NCBI GenBank assembly: GCA_021739625.1
Contig: JAIPBJ010000007.1
Location: forward strand, 1 to 64,000
Direction: 5' to 3'
DNA: 64,000 nucleotides
DNA from: Flavobacteriales bacterium
GTDB lineage: Bacteria; Bacteroidota; Bacteroidia; UBA10329
The notes under the pieces were generated by a model. That model saw nothing but the letters and a program-made list of their open reading frames with translations. It was not told where the DNA came from and made no database searches. Shown piece after piece: positions 46,514 through 55,117 of this stretch. How positions within the stretch are numbered: the stretch's first letter is position 1; every line of letters begins with the position of its first letter. A program made the translations under genes and the position numbers.

Positions 46514-46631
46514 CGTAACAGGAAGATGGAAAACAGGAATGAGGAAAATGGGGAAATGGTAGATTGTTCAGGCGGAGTTGCACCGCCCCTCACTTCTCAA
46601 TCGCTATTCGTTAATCGCTAATCGTTATTCG

Positions 46632-47525
46632 TTACTCCAAAGCAAGCAGCATCATCCACGCTTCTTTGATGCGGCCTTCGGCCAGCAGCATCTGGGCGTT
46701 CTGATGCAATTGTTTCTCCACTTCATGATGGTTCTTATGCTGCCATTTGATGAGTGCGGCCATCTTGGGGTCTGCCCGGAAAGCCTCCAGTTCTTCAAAG
46801 GTGGGCAACTGATGGATTCCGCCCAGCAGGCCAAGGTCGTTGCCCGACAGGATGGAACTTTCACGGATATGTTCGGGCATGGCATCCACCCCTATGCCGT
46901 GTTCGCGTCCCGGTTTCGCAATGCTGAAAATGGCATCGCCCGAAGCGCGGCAATACCAGTCACCGCCCATCCGCGCCACAAGGTCGAGGCGATGCGGGTC
47001 GATGCCTCCTTCTTCGGTCATCACATCCTCGCTGATGTGCATGCGCAGTATCTCGGCCACGATGAGGTTGCCCGCTCCGCCCTCATCGCCCAGTTTTATC
47101 ACCTCCCGCACCTTGCACTCGAATTGCACGGGCGATTCCATCACCCTGAAGGGCCGCACGAGGTCCGATGCAATGGGCGTGAGGCCCGCCTTCCCGAATT
47201 CGTTCACCCCTTCGGGATATTCCGTGCTGGCGAGGTTCATCTGCTGCACAAGGTCGTAATTCACCACATTGATGACCACTTCCTTCACCGCTTCCACGTT
47301 GTCGAGCGTGTGTTTGGTGGTGTTGCCGCGCACCCTCCGCGCTGGGCTGAAAATGGCAATGGGCGGATTGGAGCTGAACACGTTGAAGAAACTGAAGGGG
47401 GCCAGATTGGGCCGTCCTTCCGCATCAATGGTACTGGCAAATGCGATGGGCCGTGGGGCCACTGTGCTCAGCAGCAATCCGTGAAATGCGCCTGTCTCCA
47501 GGTCTTTGGGGTCAATGGAGCGCAT
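46632..47525 (-). CDS. Flavin reductase-like domain protein
   Basis: The 297-residue protein matches the flavin reductase-like FMN-binding family: APRPIAFASTIDAEGRPNLAPFSFFNVFSSNPPIAIFSPAR at the N terminus and VINVVNYDLVQQMNLAS later. These bind FMN in a split barrel and reduce it with NAD(P)H or act as oxidoreductases. The C-terminal 90 residues (HIRESSILSGNDLGLLGGIHQLPTFEELEAF...) are a Bacteroidota-type extension. No cytochrome or monooxygenase partner lies next to it. A near-promoter TAACTTCG lies upstream. Confidence 0.88.
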   Translation of the reverse strand: MRSIDPKDLETGAFHGLLLSTVAPRPIAFASTIDAEGRPNLAPFSFFNVFSSNPPIAIFSPARRVRGNTTKHTLDNVEAVKEVVINVVNYDLVQQMNLASTEYPEGVNEFGKAGLTPIASDLVRPFRVMESPVQFECKVREVIKLGDEGGAGNLIVAEILRMHISEDVMTEEGGIDPHRLDLVARMGGDWYCRASGDAIFSIAKPGREHGIGVDAMPEHIRESSILSGNDLGLLGGIHQLPTFEELEAFRADPKMAALIKWQHKNHHEVEKQLHQNAQMLLAEGRIKEAWMMLLALE

Positions 47526-47880
47526 CGTGTCAGGTTCTGGCAGGTGGATCAGGAGGCGAAGTTACTCTTAGTGGACGGACGGTTCCACAACTCTCATGGC
47601 CAAGGCATCAAGTCCAACCCCAAGGAGAGTATTTCGGAAGTCTTCCTTCGGAAGACTTTGGTTTTCAACACAAAGGCACACGAAGGGCTTTTTTGCTCCG
47701 CAAAGAGCTCGCTTCGCTTCGGTTCACAAAGGCACACGAAGAATTTTCTTCGTGTGCCTTTGTTTCCTTTGTGGTTAAGAGCATTTGGCTGATAATCAAT
47801 GTGTTTTCGTGGTTGGGAATTTTGATGCATTGGCCCTGCCACCACTCTTCGCCAGACCTGTCTGCGAAACATGATTTGCC
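47526..47880. other. Intergenic region with direct and inverted repeats
   Basis: This 355-bp stretch carries two copies of CACAAAGGCACACGAAG (about 47671 and 47727) and a long hairpin. ORFs across it look non-coding. A smaller inverted repeat (GGAAGTCTTCC..GGAAGACTT) lies at about 47635. Confidence 0.6.
47727..47762. repeat. REP-like palindrome with 15-bp stem
   Basis: CAAAGGCACACGAAG pairs perfectly with CTTCGTGTGCCTTTG around the 6-nt loop AATTTT. One arm also occurs as a direct copy about 56 bp upstream. It recalls 'CACAAAGGCAC' repeats frequent between genes in Bacteroidota genomes (from memory). Confidence 0.8.
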
Positions 47881-47888
47881 TACATTTG
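47881..47888 (+). promoter_or_regulatory. TAnnTTTG promoter element for tRNA-Leu
   Basis: TACATTTG, 39 nt before the tRNA 5' end. Confidence 0.55.
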
Positions 47889-47927
47889 CGCTCCCCAAAA
47901 AACAGGGGAACGGTTCTTTCCAAAATT

Positions 47928-48009
47928 GCGGATGTGGTGGAATTGGTAGACACGCCAGACTTAGGATCTGGTGCCGTGAGGTGTGTGGGTTCGAGTCCCT
48001 CCATCCGCA
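47928..48009 (+). tRNA. tRNA-Leu (anticodon UAG)
   Basis: The class II tRNA has acceptor GCGGATG paired with CATCCGC. The anticodon stem is CCAGA/TCTGG with loop CTTAGGA, so the anticodon is TAG. There is a long variable arm (GTGCCGTGAGGTGTGT) and T-arm GGGTTCGAGTCCC. The 82-nt length and the variable arm fit tRNA-Leu, which reads CUA and other CUN codons. The track's start for the trigger factor ORF lies inside this tRNA and is wrong. Confidence 0.95.
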
Positions 48010-48019
48010 CAAGGACCGG

Positions 48020-48050
48020 AGGGAGCTGCCAATGGCAACTCCCTCTTTTT
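48020..48050 (+). terminator. Terminator after tRNA-Leu
   Basis: AGGGAG.TGCC pairs with GGCA.CTCCCT around a short loop and is followed by CTTTTT. It separates the tRNA from the trigger factor gene. Confidence 0.7.
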
Positions 48051-48084
48051 GTATCATTGGATCTCAATACAAATCAACAGTAGA

Positions 48085-49458
48085 ATGCACATCAGCATAC
48101 ACAACCTGGACGACCTGAATGCCAAGGTGGTCGTCAATCTGGCCCCTTCAGACTACCAGTCCCTGGTAGAGAATAAACTCAAGGAATACGGCCGCAAGGT
48201 GAACATGCCGGGCTTCCGTCCGGGCAAGGTGCCTGCCGGCATGGTCAAGAAGATGTATGGCACTTCGGTGCTCATTGATGAGGTGAACAACCTGCTGAGC
48301 AAGAAGCTGTACGAATACATTCAAGAGGAGAAACTGAACATCCTCGGAAGCCCCCTGCCATCAGAGACCACCAGGCCGAAGGCCGATTGGGAGAGGCCCG
48401 GTGAGATGGAGTTCACCTACGACCTGGGTCTGGCCCCGAAATTCGAGCTGAAGATCGATGCTGCCACCACTTTCACCCAATACATCATCGGCCCCACCGA
48501 AACGGACATCCAAGGTGCATTGGAGAACCTGTCGCGCAGAAACGGGGAGATGAAGGAGGTGGACGTGGTGGGCGAGACCGACCTGGTCAAGTTGCAGTGG
48601 GTGGAACTCAATGCTGACGGCACAGTGAAGGAGGGCGGTGTGATGCACAGTTCCAGTGTGTCGATGGACGCATTGAAGGAAAAGCAGGAGGCCAGGTCAA
48701 AGCTGCTTGGCCTTAAAGCAGGCGATTCGGCAGTAGTGGACCACACCCTGTTCTCCAACAACGACACGGACCGCGCTTCCATGCTCAATGTGAGCAAGGA
48801 TGAACTTCCGGAGGTGAATCCTGATTTCAAGGTGACGGTGGAGAAGATCCAGCGGCTCATCCCTGCCGAAATCAACGAGGAGCTTTTCAAACGCATGTAT
48901 ACCGATGGTTCTGTGACCGACATCGAGGCTTTGAAAGAGAAGATCCGTGAGGATTACCGTGGCTATTTCAGCAAGGAGAGCGACCGCAGGCTGAAGAACG
49001 ATATCGTGCTGCGTCTGCTCAGCGAACTCAACATAGCCCTGCCCGATGCCTTCCTCAAGCGTTGGCTGGTGGTGACCAACGAGGACAAGAAGGTGACCGC
49101 TGAGCAAGTGGAGCAGGAGTATGCCAGCTATGCCAACGGTCTGAAATGGCAGCTCATCGAGAATCGGATCATCCGCGAGCACCAGCTTATGGTGAATGCC
49201 GAGGAGCTGCGGGCCGGGGTGCGCGAGCAGCTGCTTCAGCAGTTTGCAGCCTATGGCATCAATCAGGCAGATGATGCGATGATGGACGACATGGTGGACC
49301 GCTTCCTGAAACGCGAGGATGAGGTGCGCAAGGTGAACGATGAGCTTTATGACCGGAAGGTGCTGGAGCTATTCAAGGAGAAGTTCACTTTGGTCGCCAA
49401 TGAGGTGAGCAGCGAGGAATTCTACGAATCACTGTCGCAGCAGCACATCACAGCGTGA
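48085..49458 (+). CDS. tig: Trigger factor, ribosome-associated chaperone
   Basis: This 457-residue protein heads the tig-clpP-clpX cluster. The N-terminal ribosome-binding domain shows the signature MPGFRPGKVPAGMVKKMYG at about residue 45 (the G-F-R-x-G-K-x-P loop). A divergent FKBP-like middle (about 150-240) and a long helical C-terminal chaperone region follow. The start at ATG 48085 gives MHISIHNLDDLNAKVVVNL, the normal start. The PPIase part is poorly conserved, as usual in Bacteroidota. It receives nascent chains at the ribosome exit tunnel. Confidence 0.93.
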   Translation: MHISIHNLDDLNAKVVVNLAPSDYQSLVENKLKEYGRKVNMPGFRPGKVPAGMVKKMYGTSVLIDEVNNLLSKKLYEYIQEEKLNILGSPLPSETTRPKADWERPGEMEFTYDLGLAPKFELKIDAATTFTQYIIGPTETDIQGALENLSRRNGEMKEVDVVGETDLVKLQWVELNADGTVKEGGVMHSSSVSMDALKEKQEARSKLLGLKAGDSAVVDHTLFSNNDTDRASMLNVSKDELPEVNPDFKVTVEKIQRLIPAEINEELFKRMYTDGSVTDIEALKEKIREDYRGYFSKESDRRLKNDIVLRLLSELNIALPDAFLKRWLVVTNEDKKVTAEQVEQEYASYANGLKWQLIENRIIREHQLMVNAEELRAGVREQLLQQFAAYGINQADDAMMDDMVDRFLKREDEVRKVNDELYDRKVLELFKEKFTLVANEVSSEEFYESLSQQHITA

Positions 49459-49654
49459 ACAACTTTTGGCCCAGCAGAATGCCGGACGCTGCAATAAATC
49501 GCAACTTTCCGCATTCCTTGTTCTCAACAATTTCAACCATGCCAAACCGCTGATCCGGACATTCGTAATTACTGCGTTCCGCAGTGAGATCGCTTCGCTT
49601 AGTTCGTCTATCCGAACAGATCCGTAATTCGTATCAGCCTAACTATCAAACAAA
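49459..49654. other. Spacer between tig and clpP
   Basis: The 196-bp spacer contains a short palindrome ACTGCG/CGCAGT (49571-49585) and inverted ATTCGTAATTAC/GTAATTCG copies. No ORF or exact promoter element was found. Confidence 0.4.
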
Positions 49655-50329
49655 ATGGACATCGCAGACGGTCACGAATTCAGGAAATACGCCATCGGGC
49701 ACAAGGGTATCAGCAGCTCGGTGTTCGACAGTGCGGTCAAGGGCATGACGCCCTACATCATTGAGGAACGGACACTCAACGTGGCACAGATGGACGTGTT
49801 CTCGCGTCTGATGATGGACCGCATCATCTTCCTCGGCACAGGCATTGACGACCAGATCGCCAACATCATCCAGGCCCAGCTCCTATTCCTGGAGAGTGCC
49901 GACAACAAGAAGGACATCCAGATCTATCTGAATTCGCCCGGTGGAGGTGTCTATGCCGGTCTGGGCATCTACGACACGATGCAGTACATACAGCCCGATG
50001 TGGCCACCATCTGCACGGGCATGGCCGCCAGTATGGGCGCGGTGCTGCTCTGTGCCGGGGCAACAGGCAAGCGCACGGCCCTCAAGCACAGCCGCGTGAT
50101 GATCCATCAGCCCATGGGCGGGGCACAGGGACAGGTGTCGGACATCGAGATCACTGCCCGCGAGATCGCAAAGCTGAAGAAGGAGCTCTATGACATCATC
50201 GCTGCCCATTCAAACCAGAGCTACGACAAGGTGTGGGCCGACAGCGACCGCGACTACTGGATGACCGCAGAGGAGGCCAAAGCGTATGGCATGATCGATG
50301 AGGTGCTGGTGCGCCCGTTGAGAAAGTGA
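49655..50329 (+). CDS. clpP: ATP-dependent Clp protease proteolytic subunit
   Basis: The 224-residue protein has the catalytic Ser in TGMAASMGAVLL, the His in RVMIHQPMGG and the Asp expected in the later ITAREIAKLKKELYD segment. IYLNSPGGGVYAGLGIYD lines the substrate channel. The C terminus EAKAYGMIDEVL is typical. Two heptamers form the protease chamber that degrades substrates fed by ClpX. It sits between tig and clpX, the conserved bacterial order. Confidence 0.97.
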   Translation: MDIADGHEFRKYAIGHKGISSSVFDSAVKGMTPYIIEERTLNVAQMDVFSRLMMDRIIFLGTGIDDQIANIIQAQLLFLESADNKKDIQIYLNSPGGGVYAGLGIYDTMQYIQPDVATICTGMAASMGAVLLCAGATGKRTALKHSRVMIHQPMGGAQGQVSDIEITAREIAKLKKELYDIIAAHSNQSYDKVWADSDRDYWMTAEEAKAYGMIDEVLVRPLRK

Positions 50330-50447
50330 TTGCAAGTTTGAAGATCGGGAATGGGGAATGATGGGGCCTCGGATTCGGGCCGTCATCATTTCCGATTCTC
50401 CGGATACCCCGGGCGCAGCAAGTTCCTCCGCTCCTAAGAATTGAGAA

Positions 50448-51701
50448 ATGGCTATGAAAGGACATCACGAGAAGGACCATATCAAATGCTCGTTCTGTGG
50501 GCGCGACAAGCAGGATACGGCTGTGCTCATTGCGGGCATCAATGGCCACATCTGCGACCGCTGCATCGCTCAGGCATATCAGATCGTGAACGAGGAGTTC
50601 GCCAATAAGTCCGATCGCAATGTGAGCCGCTCTCTGAATCTCCTGAAACCCATTGAGATCAAGGCTTTCCTCGATGAGTTCGTCATCGGACAGGATCAGG
50701 CCAAAAAAGTGCTTTCAGTGGCTGTTTACAACCACTTCAAGCGTTTGATGCAGAAACCCGAACGGGAAGGTGAGGCCATTGAGGTTGAAAAGTCGAACAT
50801 CATCCTCGTAGGTCGCACCGGGACAGGAAAGACCCTGTTGGCACGCACCATCGCCAAGATGCTCAACGTGCCGTTCTGCATTGCCGATGCCACCGTGCTC
50901 ACCGAGAGCGGCTATGTGGGCGAAGACGTGGAGAGCGTGCTCAGCCGGCTGCTTCAAGCGGCCGACTATGATCAGGAGGCGGCAGAGAAAGGAATCGTGT
51001 TCATTGACGAGATTGACAAGATCGCCCGCAAGGGCGACAATGCCTCAATCACCCGCGATGTGTCGGGAGAAGGGGTTCAGCAAGGACTTCTGAAACTGTT
51101 GGAGGGTGCGGTGGTGAACGTTCCCCCACAGGGAGGCCGCAAGCACCCTGAGCAGAAACTGGTGGGCATAGACACCAAGAACATCCTGTTCATCTGCGGT
51201 GGCGCATTCGATGGCATCGAGAAGATCATCGCCAAGCGCTTGAAACGGCAGACCATCGGCTACAGTTCGCACAAGGACCGTGGCGAGATCGATGAGGAGA
51301 ATCTTCTGCAATACATCACCCCGCAGGACATCAAGGCCTTCGGCATCATTCCAGAGCTCATTGGCCGTCTGCCTGTGACCACACATCTTGACCCCTTGGA
51401 TGCCAAAGCGCTGAAACGCATCCTCACCGAACCGAAGAATGCGTTGGTGAAGCAGTATCAGAAACTGTTCCGCATGGACAGGATCGACCTCACCATTGAA
51501 GCGGACGTACTGGAGTATGTGGTGGACAAGGCGATGGAGTTCGGCCTCGGTGCCCGTGGTCTGCGCTCCATCTGCGAAGCGATCCTGATCGATGCCATGT
51601 TCGAACTGCCGTCCACCGACCAGAAAAGCATCGTCATCACCCGCGATTACGCCATCGAGAAGCTATCGCATAGCACATTGAGCACGCTGAAGGCGGCTTG
51701 A
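50448..51701 (+). CDS. clpX: ATP-dependent Clp protease ATPase subunit ClpX
   Basis: The 417-residue AAA+ unfoldase has an N-terminal zinc-binding domain (CSFCGRDK..GHICDRC; four Cys), Walker A GRTGTGKTLLA, Walker B GIVFIDEIDKIARK, the pore-loop GYVGEDVESVL, sensor/arginine-finger region (IPELIGRLPV) and the C-terminal helical domain (FGLGARGLRSICEAIL). It unfolds tagged proteins and translocates them into ClpP. Start MAMKGHHEK at 50448 precedes the zinc domain, as expected. Confidence 0.97.
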   Translation: MAMKGHHEKDHIKCSFCGRDKQDTAVLIAGINGHICDRCIAQAYQIVNEEFANKSDRNVSRSLNLLKPIEIKAFLDEFVIGQDQAKKVLSVAVYNHFKRLMQKPEREGEAIEVEKSNIILVGRTGTGKTLLARTIAKMLNVPFCIADATVLTESGYVGEDVESVLSRLLQAADYDQEAAEKGIVFIDEIDKIARKGDNASITRDVSGEGVQQGLLKLLEGAVVNVPPQGGRKHPEQKLVGIDTKNILFICGGAFDGIEKIIAKRLKRQTIGYSSHKDRGEIDEENLLQYITPQDIKAFGIIPELIGRLPVTTHLDPLDAKALKRILTEPKNALVKQYQKLFRMDRIDLTIEADVLEYVVDKAMEFGLGARGLRSICEAILIDAMFELPSTDQKSIVITRDYAIEKLSHSTLSTLKAA

Positions 51702-51745
51702 GGCGGTGAAAGGCCGTGAGGAGCTTCCATCAGGTTGGCAATCCG

Positions 51746-52660
51746 TCACGCCAACCCCTCCTTCTCCCTCAGCTGATCGGATGTCAGTGTGCTTCCATCG
51801 TGGCTCCAGCCGGGCGGCATGACGAGGTAGCGGAGTTTGTCACCGAGGGACGGGGCGCGTTTCACATCCTTCCAGATGTTGCCGAATTCGTGAAAGGCGA
51901 TCTTGAACAGGTTGTAGGTGTTGATGTTGGAGGTGAGTCCATAGCGCGGTTGCTCGGTCTCAAGTGCGAAGGTGCCGAACAGGCGGTCCCAGATGATGAA
52001 AATGCCTGCGTGGTTACGGTCGAGGTAACGGGTGTTGCTGGCGTGATGCACGCGGTGGTGCGAGGGCGTGTTCATGAACCACTCAAGGAAACCGAGCTTG
52101 CCGATGGTCTCGGTATGCACCCAGAACTGATAGATGAGGCTGATGCTTATCATGGTCAGGATCATCACGGGGTGAAAGCCCACGATGGGCAGCCACATCC
52201 AGAAGATGAATTTGTAGAACATCTCCGTCCAGCTCTGCCGCAGTGCCACCGCGAGGTTGTAATTGACAGATGAATGATGGTTGACATGTGCGGCCCACAG
52301 TATCCGCACCTGATGGCTTAGGCGGTGGTGCCAATAGAACGATAGATCGTCTGCAAACAGCAGCAGCACCCAAGCATACCATTTGTCGGGGCCGAGGTCG
52401 AAAATGGCCCATTGATGCAGGAACATCATGATGCCGAAGGCTGCTGTCTTCACGCCCACATCAATGATCAACGAACCGATGCCCATGCCTATGCTGGCCG
52501 CGCTGTCTTTCAGATCCTTGTGAATCCTGCGCCTTTCCCTATGGCCGAGGTATATCTCCAACAGTATCAGACCCAGGAACCCCGGAATGAAATAGACCGT
52601 GGGATCTTCTTCAAGGCCCTTGAGGTCGAGGCTCGCGAATATCTCTGGCAATGATTGCAT
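51746..52660 (-). CDS. Sterol desaturase/fatty acid hydroxylase family membrane protein
   Basis: The 304-residue protein carries the three-part His cluster of the family: HHRLSH, HVNHHS and HHRVHHASN, which bind the di-iron centre. Hydrophobic segments include YFIPGFLGLILLEIYLG and WYAWVLLLFADDLSFYW. Such enzymes hydroxylate or desaturate lipids using O2. Length fits the family; substrate unknown. The ATG at 52660 lies only 7 nt after a TAnnTTTG element. Confidence 0.9.
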   Translation of the reverse strand: MQSLPEIFASLDLKGLEEDPTVYFIPGFLGLILLEIYLGHRERRRIHKDLKDSAASIGMGIGSLIIDVGVKTAAFGIMMFLHQWAIFDLGPDKWYAWVLLLFADDLSFYWHHRLSHQVRILWAAHVNHHSSVNYNLAVALRQSWTEMFYKFIFWMWLPIVGFHPVMILTMISISLIYQFWVHTETIGKLGFLEWFMNTPSHHRVHHASNTRYLDRNHAGIFIIWDRLFGTFALETEQPRYGLTSNINTYNLFKIAFHEFGNIWKDVKRAPSLGDKLRYLVMPPGWSHDGSTLTSDQLREKEGLA

Positions 52661-52667
52661 GTGCGGG

Positions 52668-52675
52668 CAAATTTA
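52668..52675 (-). promoter_or_regulatory. TAnnTTTG promoter element for sterol desaturase gene
   Basis: TAAATTTG, then CCCGCAC, then the ATG at 52660 on the minus strand: 7-nt spacing. Confidence 0.6.
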
Positions 52676-52723
52676 TACGCGAATGTTGGTGCGCAACTGA
52701 CTGTGAGTGGTCATATAAAGGTT

Positions 52724-53761
52724 TCAATCCCAAGTCACCACAACCTTTCCTGTGCTCTGTCTGGATTCCACAAAGCGGTGCGCCTCTGCCAACTGCGAAG
52801 CTGGGAAGGTGCCTCCTACCACCGGCCTTATCTTGCCTTCATTCCACAGTGCGATGACCGAGCGCATGGCACGGGCCAGCACGTGCGGTCGCTCGTCCGC
52901 CACGTGCAGCATGTTCACACCGATCATCCCTTTTGAATTCATCAGCAGTTGAATGGGGCTGTAGATGCCGAAGTTGGCGGCCATCTTCAGCGTGCTCCAA
53001 AGCTGCAAGGGGCCGCCCACCTGCTCGGCAGCCCCGAAGCCTACGATGCGCCCACCTTTGCCAAGACTGCGGAACCCTGTTGCGAAGCTTTTTCCGCCCA
53101 AAGAGTCGAAAACCACATCAAGTCCGCGTTTGCCCAGTTTTTCGCGGACCACCTTCGCAAATTCGTGGGTGTTGTAGTTGATGGGATGATGCACCCCCTG
53201 CTGGCGCAGCAGTTCCAGCTTCTTCTCAGAACCTGCCGTTCCATACATGGTGCAGCCCTTCAATTTCAGGAGTTGGACCAGCGCGGTTCCGACACCTCCT
53301 GCCGCTGCCTGCACCAGCACATGGTCCTCAGGGAAGATGTTCACACACTCGTATGCCGCATGATAGGCCGTGCAGAACTGTACGGCCAATGCCAAAGCAT
53401 CTCCTGCGGGCATCTCATCGGGAATGGGCTGCACGGCCAGCTCCTCGGCCACAACGTGCGTACTGTAGCCACCGAACCGTGTGAATGCAAGCACACGTGT
53501 CCCGGACGGGTATTCCATGCCATTGAGCGTGGCAGCGTCCATCGTCCTGCCCACGGCCTCATAGCCTGCCACGAAAGGCGGGGGAGGCGCATCCTGATAA
53601 AGTCCCTTGCGTGCCATCACATCCGCGAAGTTGATGCCGAAGGCTTCCACCTCTACGCGCACTTTGCCGCTCTGGAAGGGCGGTACGGTGGATTCGGTCA
53701 ACGCGAACGCCTCTGCTGCGCTGCCATGCTTCACAATGGTGTGCGAAAGTCTTTTTCCCAT
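52724..53761 (-). CDS. Zinc-type alcohol dehydrogenase/quinone oxidoreductase
   Basis: The 345-residue MDR-superfamily protein has an N-terminal GroES-like domain (VRVEVEAFGINFADVMARKGLYQ..PFVAGYEAVGRT) and a nucleotide-binding Rossmann domain with VLVQAAAGGVGTALVQLLK. It lacks the zinc-binding Cys/His pairs of true alcohol dehydrogenases, pointing to an NADPH quinone oxidoreductase. The start is the ATG at 53761; the track start adds 19 residues without family support. A near-promoter GTACTTTG (one base short of the consensus spacing) is 21 nt upstream. Confidence 0.88.
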   Translation of the reverse strand: MGKRLSHTIVKHGSAAEAFALTESTVPPFQSGKVRVEVEAFGINFADVMARKGLYQDAPPPPFVAGYEAVGRTMDAATLNGMEYPSGTRVLAFTRFGGYSTHVVAEELAVQPIPDEMPAGDALALAVQFCTAYHAAYECVNIFPEDHVLVQAAAGGVGTALVQLLKLKGCTMYGTAGSEKKLELLRQQGVHHPINYNTHEFAKVVREKLGKRGLDVVFDSLGGKSFATGFRSLGKGGRIVGFGAAEQVGGPLQLWSTLKMAANFGIYSPIQLLMNSKGMIGVNMLHVADERPHVLARAMRSVIALWNEGKIRPVVGGTFPASQLAEAHRFVESRQSTGKVVVTWD

Positions 53762-53908
53762 GAATGCGGTGATGTGGGTGTCCAAAGTACGGTGATTACG
53801 GGCGAAGACGGACAACACCTCAGTTTCTGCGAATTGCTGATGTTTGAATGGTGCTCCGTCCGCTTAATTTGGCCCCGCAATCCATGGCCTGCCAACCAGC
53901 ATAGATCC

Positions 53909-54634
53909 TTGCAGGAAACCGTTCCATTTCAAGCTATCAAGCAAGTTGCGCCTCCCTTGCCGGGAGGCCGCAGGTTGGCCATGGCCGACATCCATGGCTG
54001 CGCACTCACCTTCCGTGCCCTGCTCGAAAAGGTGGCACTTACGAAGGAGGACCAGCTTTTCATTCTTGGCGATCTCATCAACCGTGGGCCGCGCAGCAGC
54101 GAAGTGGTCGATCACGTAATGCAGCTCTTGACAGAAGGATATGAGGTGCATGCCCTGCGCGGCAACCACGAGGAGATCCTGCTCCATATCGCCAAGACCG
54201 GGCCGGGCGAACTTCCCCTTCTGCTGCAGCCCCGCAATGCGATGGACATGCTCAATGGCAGGGGAAAAGTGAAAAAGCGTTTCCTGCGCTATTTCCGGAC
54301 ACTGCCCTACTGTTTTGAATTGGACGGGTTCTATCTGGTGCATGCAGGGTTCAATCTGAGGGCGGTCGATCCGCTCACCGACCTCCACGCCATGGTGTGG
54401 CAACGGCCTTTTGTGCTCAAGGACAGCTTGGTGAACGGCCGCAGGGTGGTGCATGGCCATCAGCCTCGCAGCATGGGCCGCATCCGCAAAATGGTGGAGG
54501 GCGGTCTGCCGGCCATCTGCATCGACAATGGCTGCACACACGGCTACATGGGCGAGGGATATGGGGCCTTGGTCTGCCTCGACCTCGACAGCGGAGAACT
54601 GTGGCGCAAGCGCAACATCGACCTGCGGAGGTGA
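53909..54634 (+). CDS. PPP-type metallophosphoesterase
   Basis: The 241-residue protein has the metallophosphatase motifs MADIHGC (D-x-H), GDLINRGPRSS, RGNHEE, VHAGFN and VVHGHQP, in the order of PPP serine/threonine phosphatases and bacterial bis(5'-nucleosyl)-tetraphosphatases. The second motif reads GDLINRG instead of GDxxDRG, so a usually invariant Asp is Asn. Start choice is difficult: TTG at 53909 keeps PFQAIKQVAPPLPGGRRLAMADIHG, which looks coding and lies after a TAATTTG promoter-like site (53865); the ATG at 53981 would delete the first beta strand. The long upstream frame in the track is antisense to the oxidoreductase gene. Confidence 0.8.
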   Translation: MQETVPFQAIKQVAPPLPGGRRLAMADIHGCALTFRALLEKVALTKEDQLFILGDLINRGPRSSEVVDHVMQLLTEGYEVHALRGNHEEILLHIAKTGPGELPLLLQPRNAMDMLNGRGKVKKRFLRYFRTLPYCFELDGFYLVHAGFNLRAVDPLTDLHAMVWQRPFVLKDSLVNGRRVVHGHQPRSMGRIRKMVEGGLPAICIDNGCTHGYMGEGYGALVCLDLDSGELWRKRNIDLRR

Positions 54635-54747
54635 TCCGTGCCATTCCCATTTCGGAATAGGACGAAACACCTATTGGGGACGGCCTCCGGAAAATCGGGA
54701 ATGCGATTCCTACAGGTGTTTCATGTATTGTACATTCTGACATAGGG
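54635..54747. other. Flank of 42-bp array with inverted GAAACACCT
   Basis: GAAACACCT (54665) and AGGTGTTTC (about 54714) form a 9-bp inverted repeat, and CGAAACACCTRTTSGGGACGGCC occurs at 54663 and again at 54749. No gene seen. Confidence 0.5.
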
Positions 54748-55000
54748 CGAAACACCTGTTCGGGACGGCCTTACGAAAAGGGGGACACGCCCCAAATGCG
54801 TTCGGGTACCATCCCGAAAAAGGGGGACACGCCCCGAACGCGTTCGGAGGCCACCCCGAAAACTCGGAGTACGTCCCAAATGCGTTCGGATACCACTCCG
54901 AAAACTCGGAGTACGTCCCAAATGCGTTCGGAGGCCACCCCGGAAACTCGGAGTACGTCCCAAACGCGTTCGGATACCATCCCGAAAATCCGGGTCGCTG
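54748..55000. repeat. Tandem array of six 42-bp units
   Basis: TTCGG recurs at exact 42-bp steps (54759, 54801, 54843, 54885, 54927, 54969). Units share CCCAAATGCGTTCGGATACC, TCCCGAAAACTCGGAGTACG and minor variants (GATACC/GAGGCC alternate). ACTCCGAAAACTCGGAGT in one unit is a perfect 7-bp hairpin with a 4-nt loop. The period is 14 codons, so several frames on both strands stay open with 14-residue repeats (for example MRSEATPETRSTSQ on plus), but none has a clear promoter. It lies between the phosphatase and a small lipoprotein gene. Confidence 0.88.
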
Positions 55001-55117
55001 AAACGACATATTATGGTATCGACCCGAAGGCCTTTTCCCGCTTGGAAAACCATGACCTGTCATTTACGGTGAACCACGTAATGCATCTTTCGCGCCTTCC
55101 TGCAATTTTGACGGGCC

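Noticed and set aside
45263-46621. 452-codon plus-strand ORF
   Set aside because: Antisense to the RlmL-like gene, which has THUMP and NPPY motifs.
24610-55000. Repeat arrays as CRISPR
   Set aside because: Units are contiguous and similar along their whole length, with no unique spacers and no cas genes in the window.
54710-55063. 117-codon minus ORF with 14-residue repeats in the 42-bp array
   Set aside because: Open frames follow from a 42-bp period; no promoter or signal supports translation.
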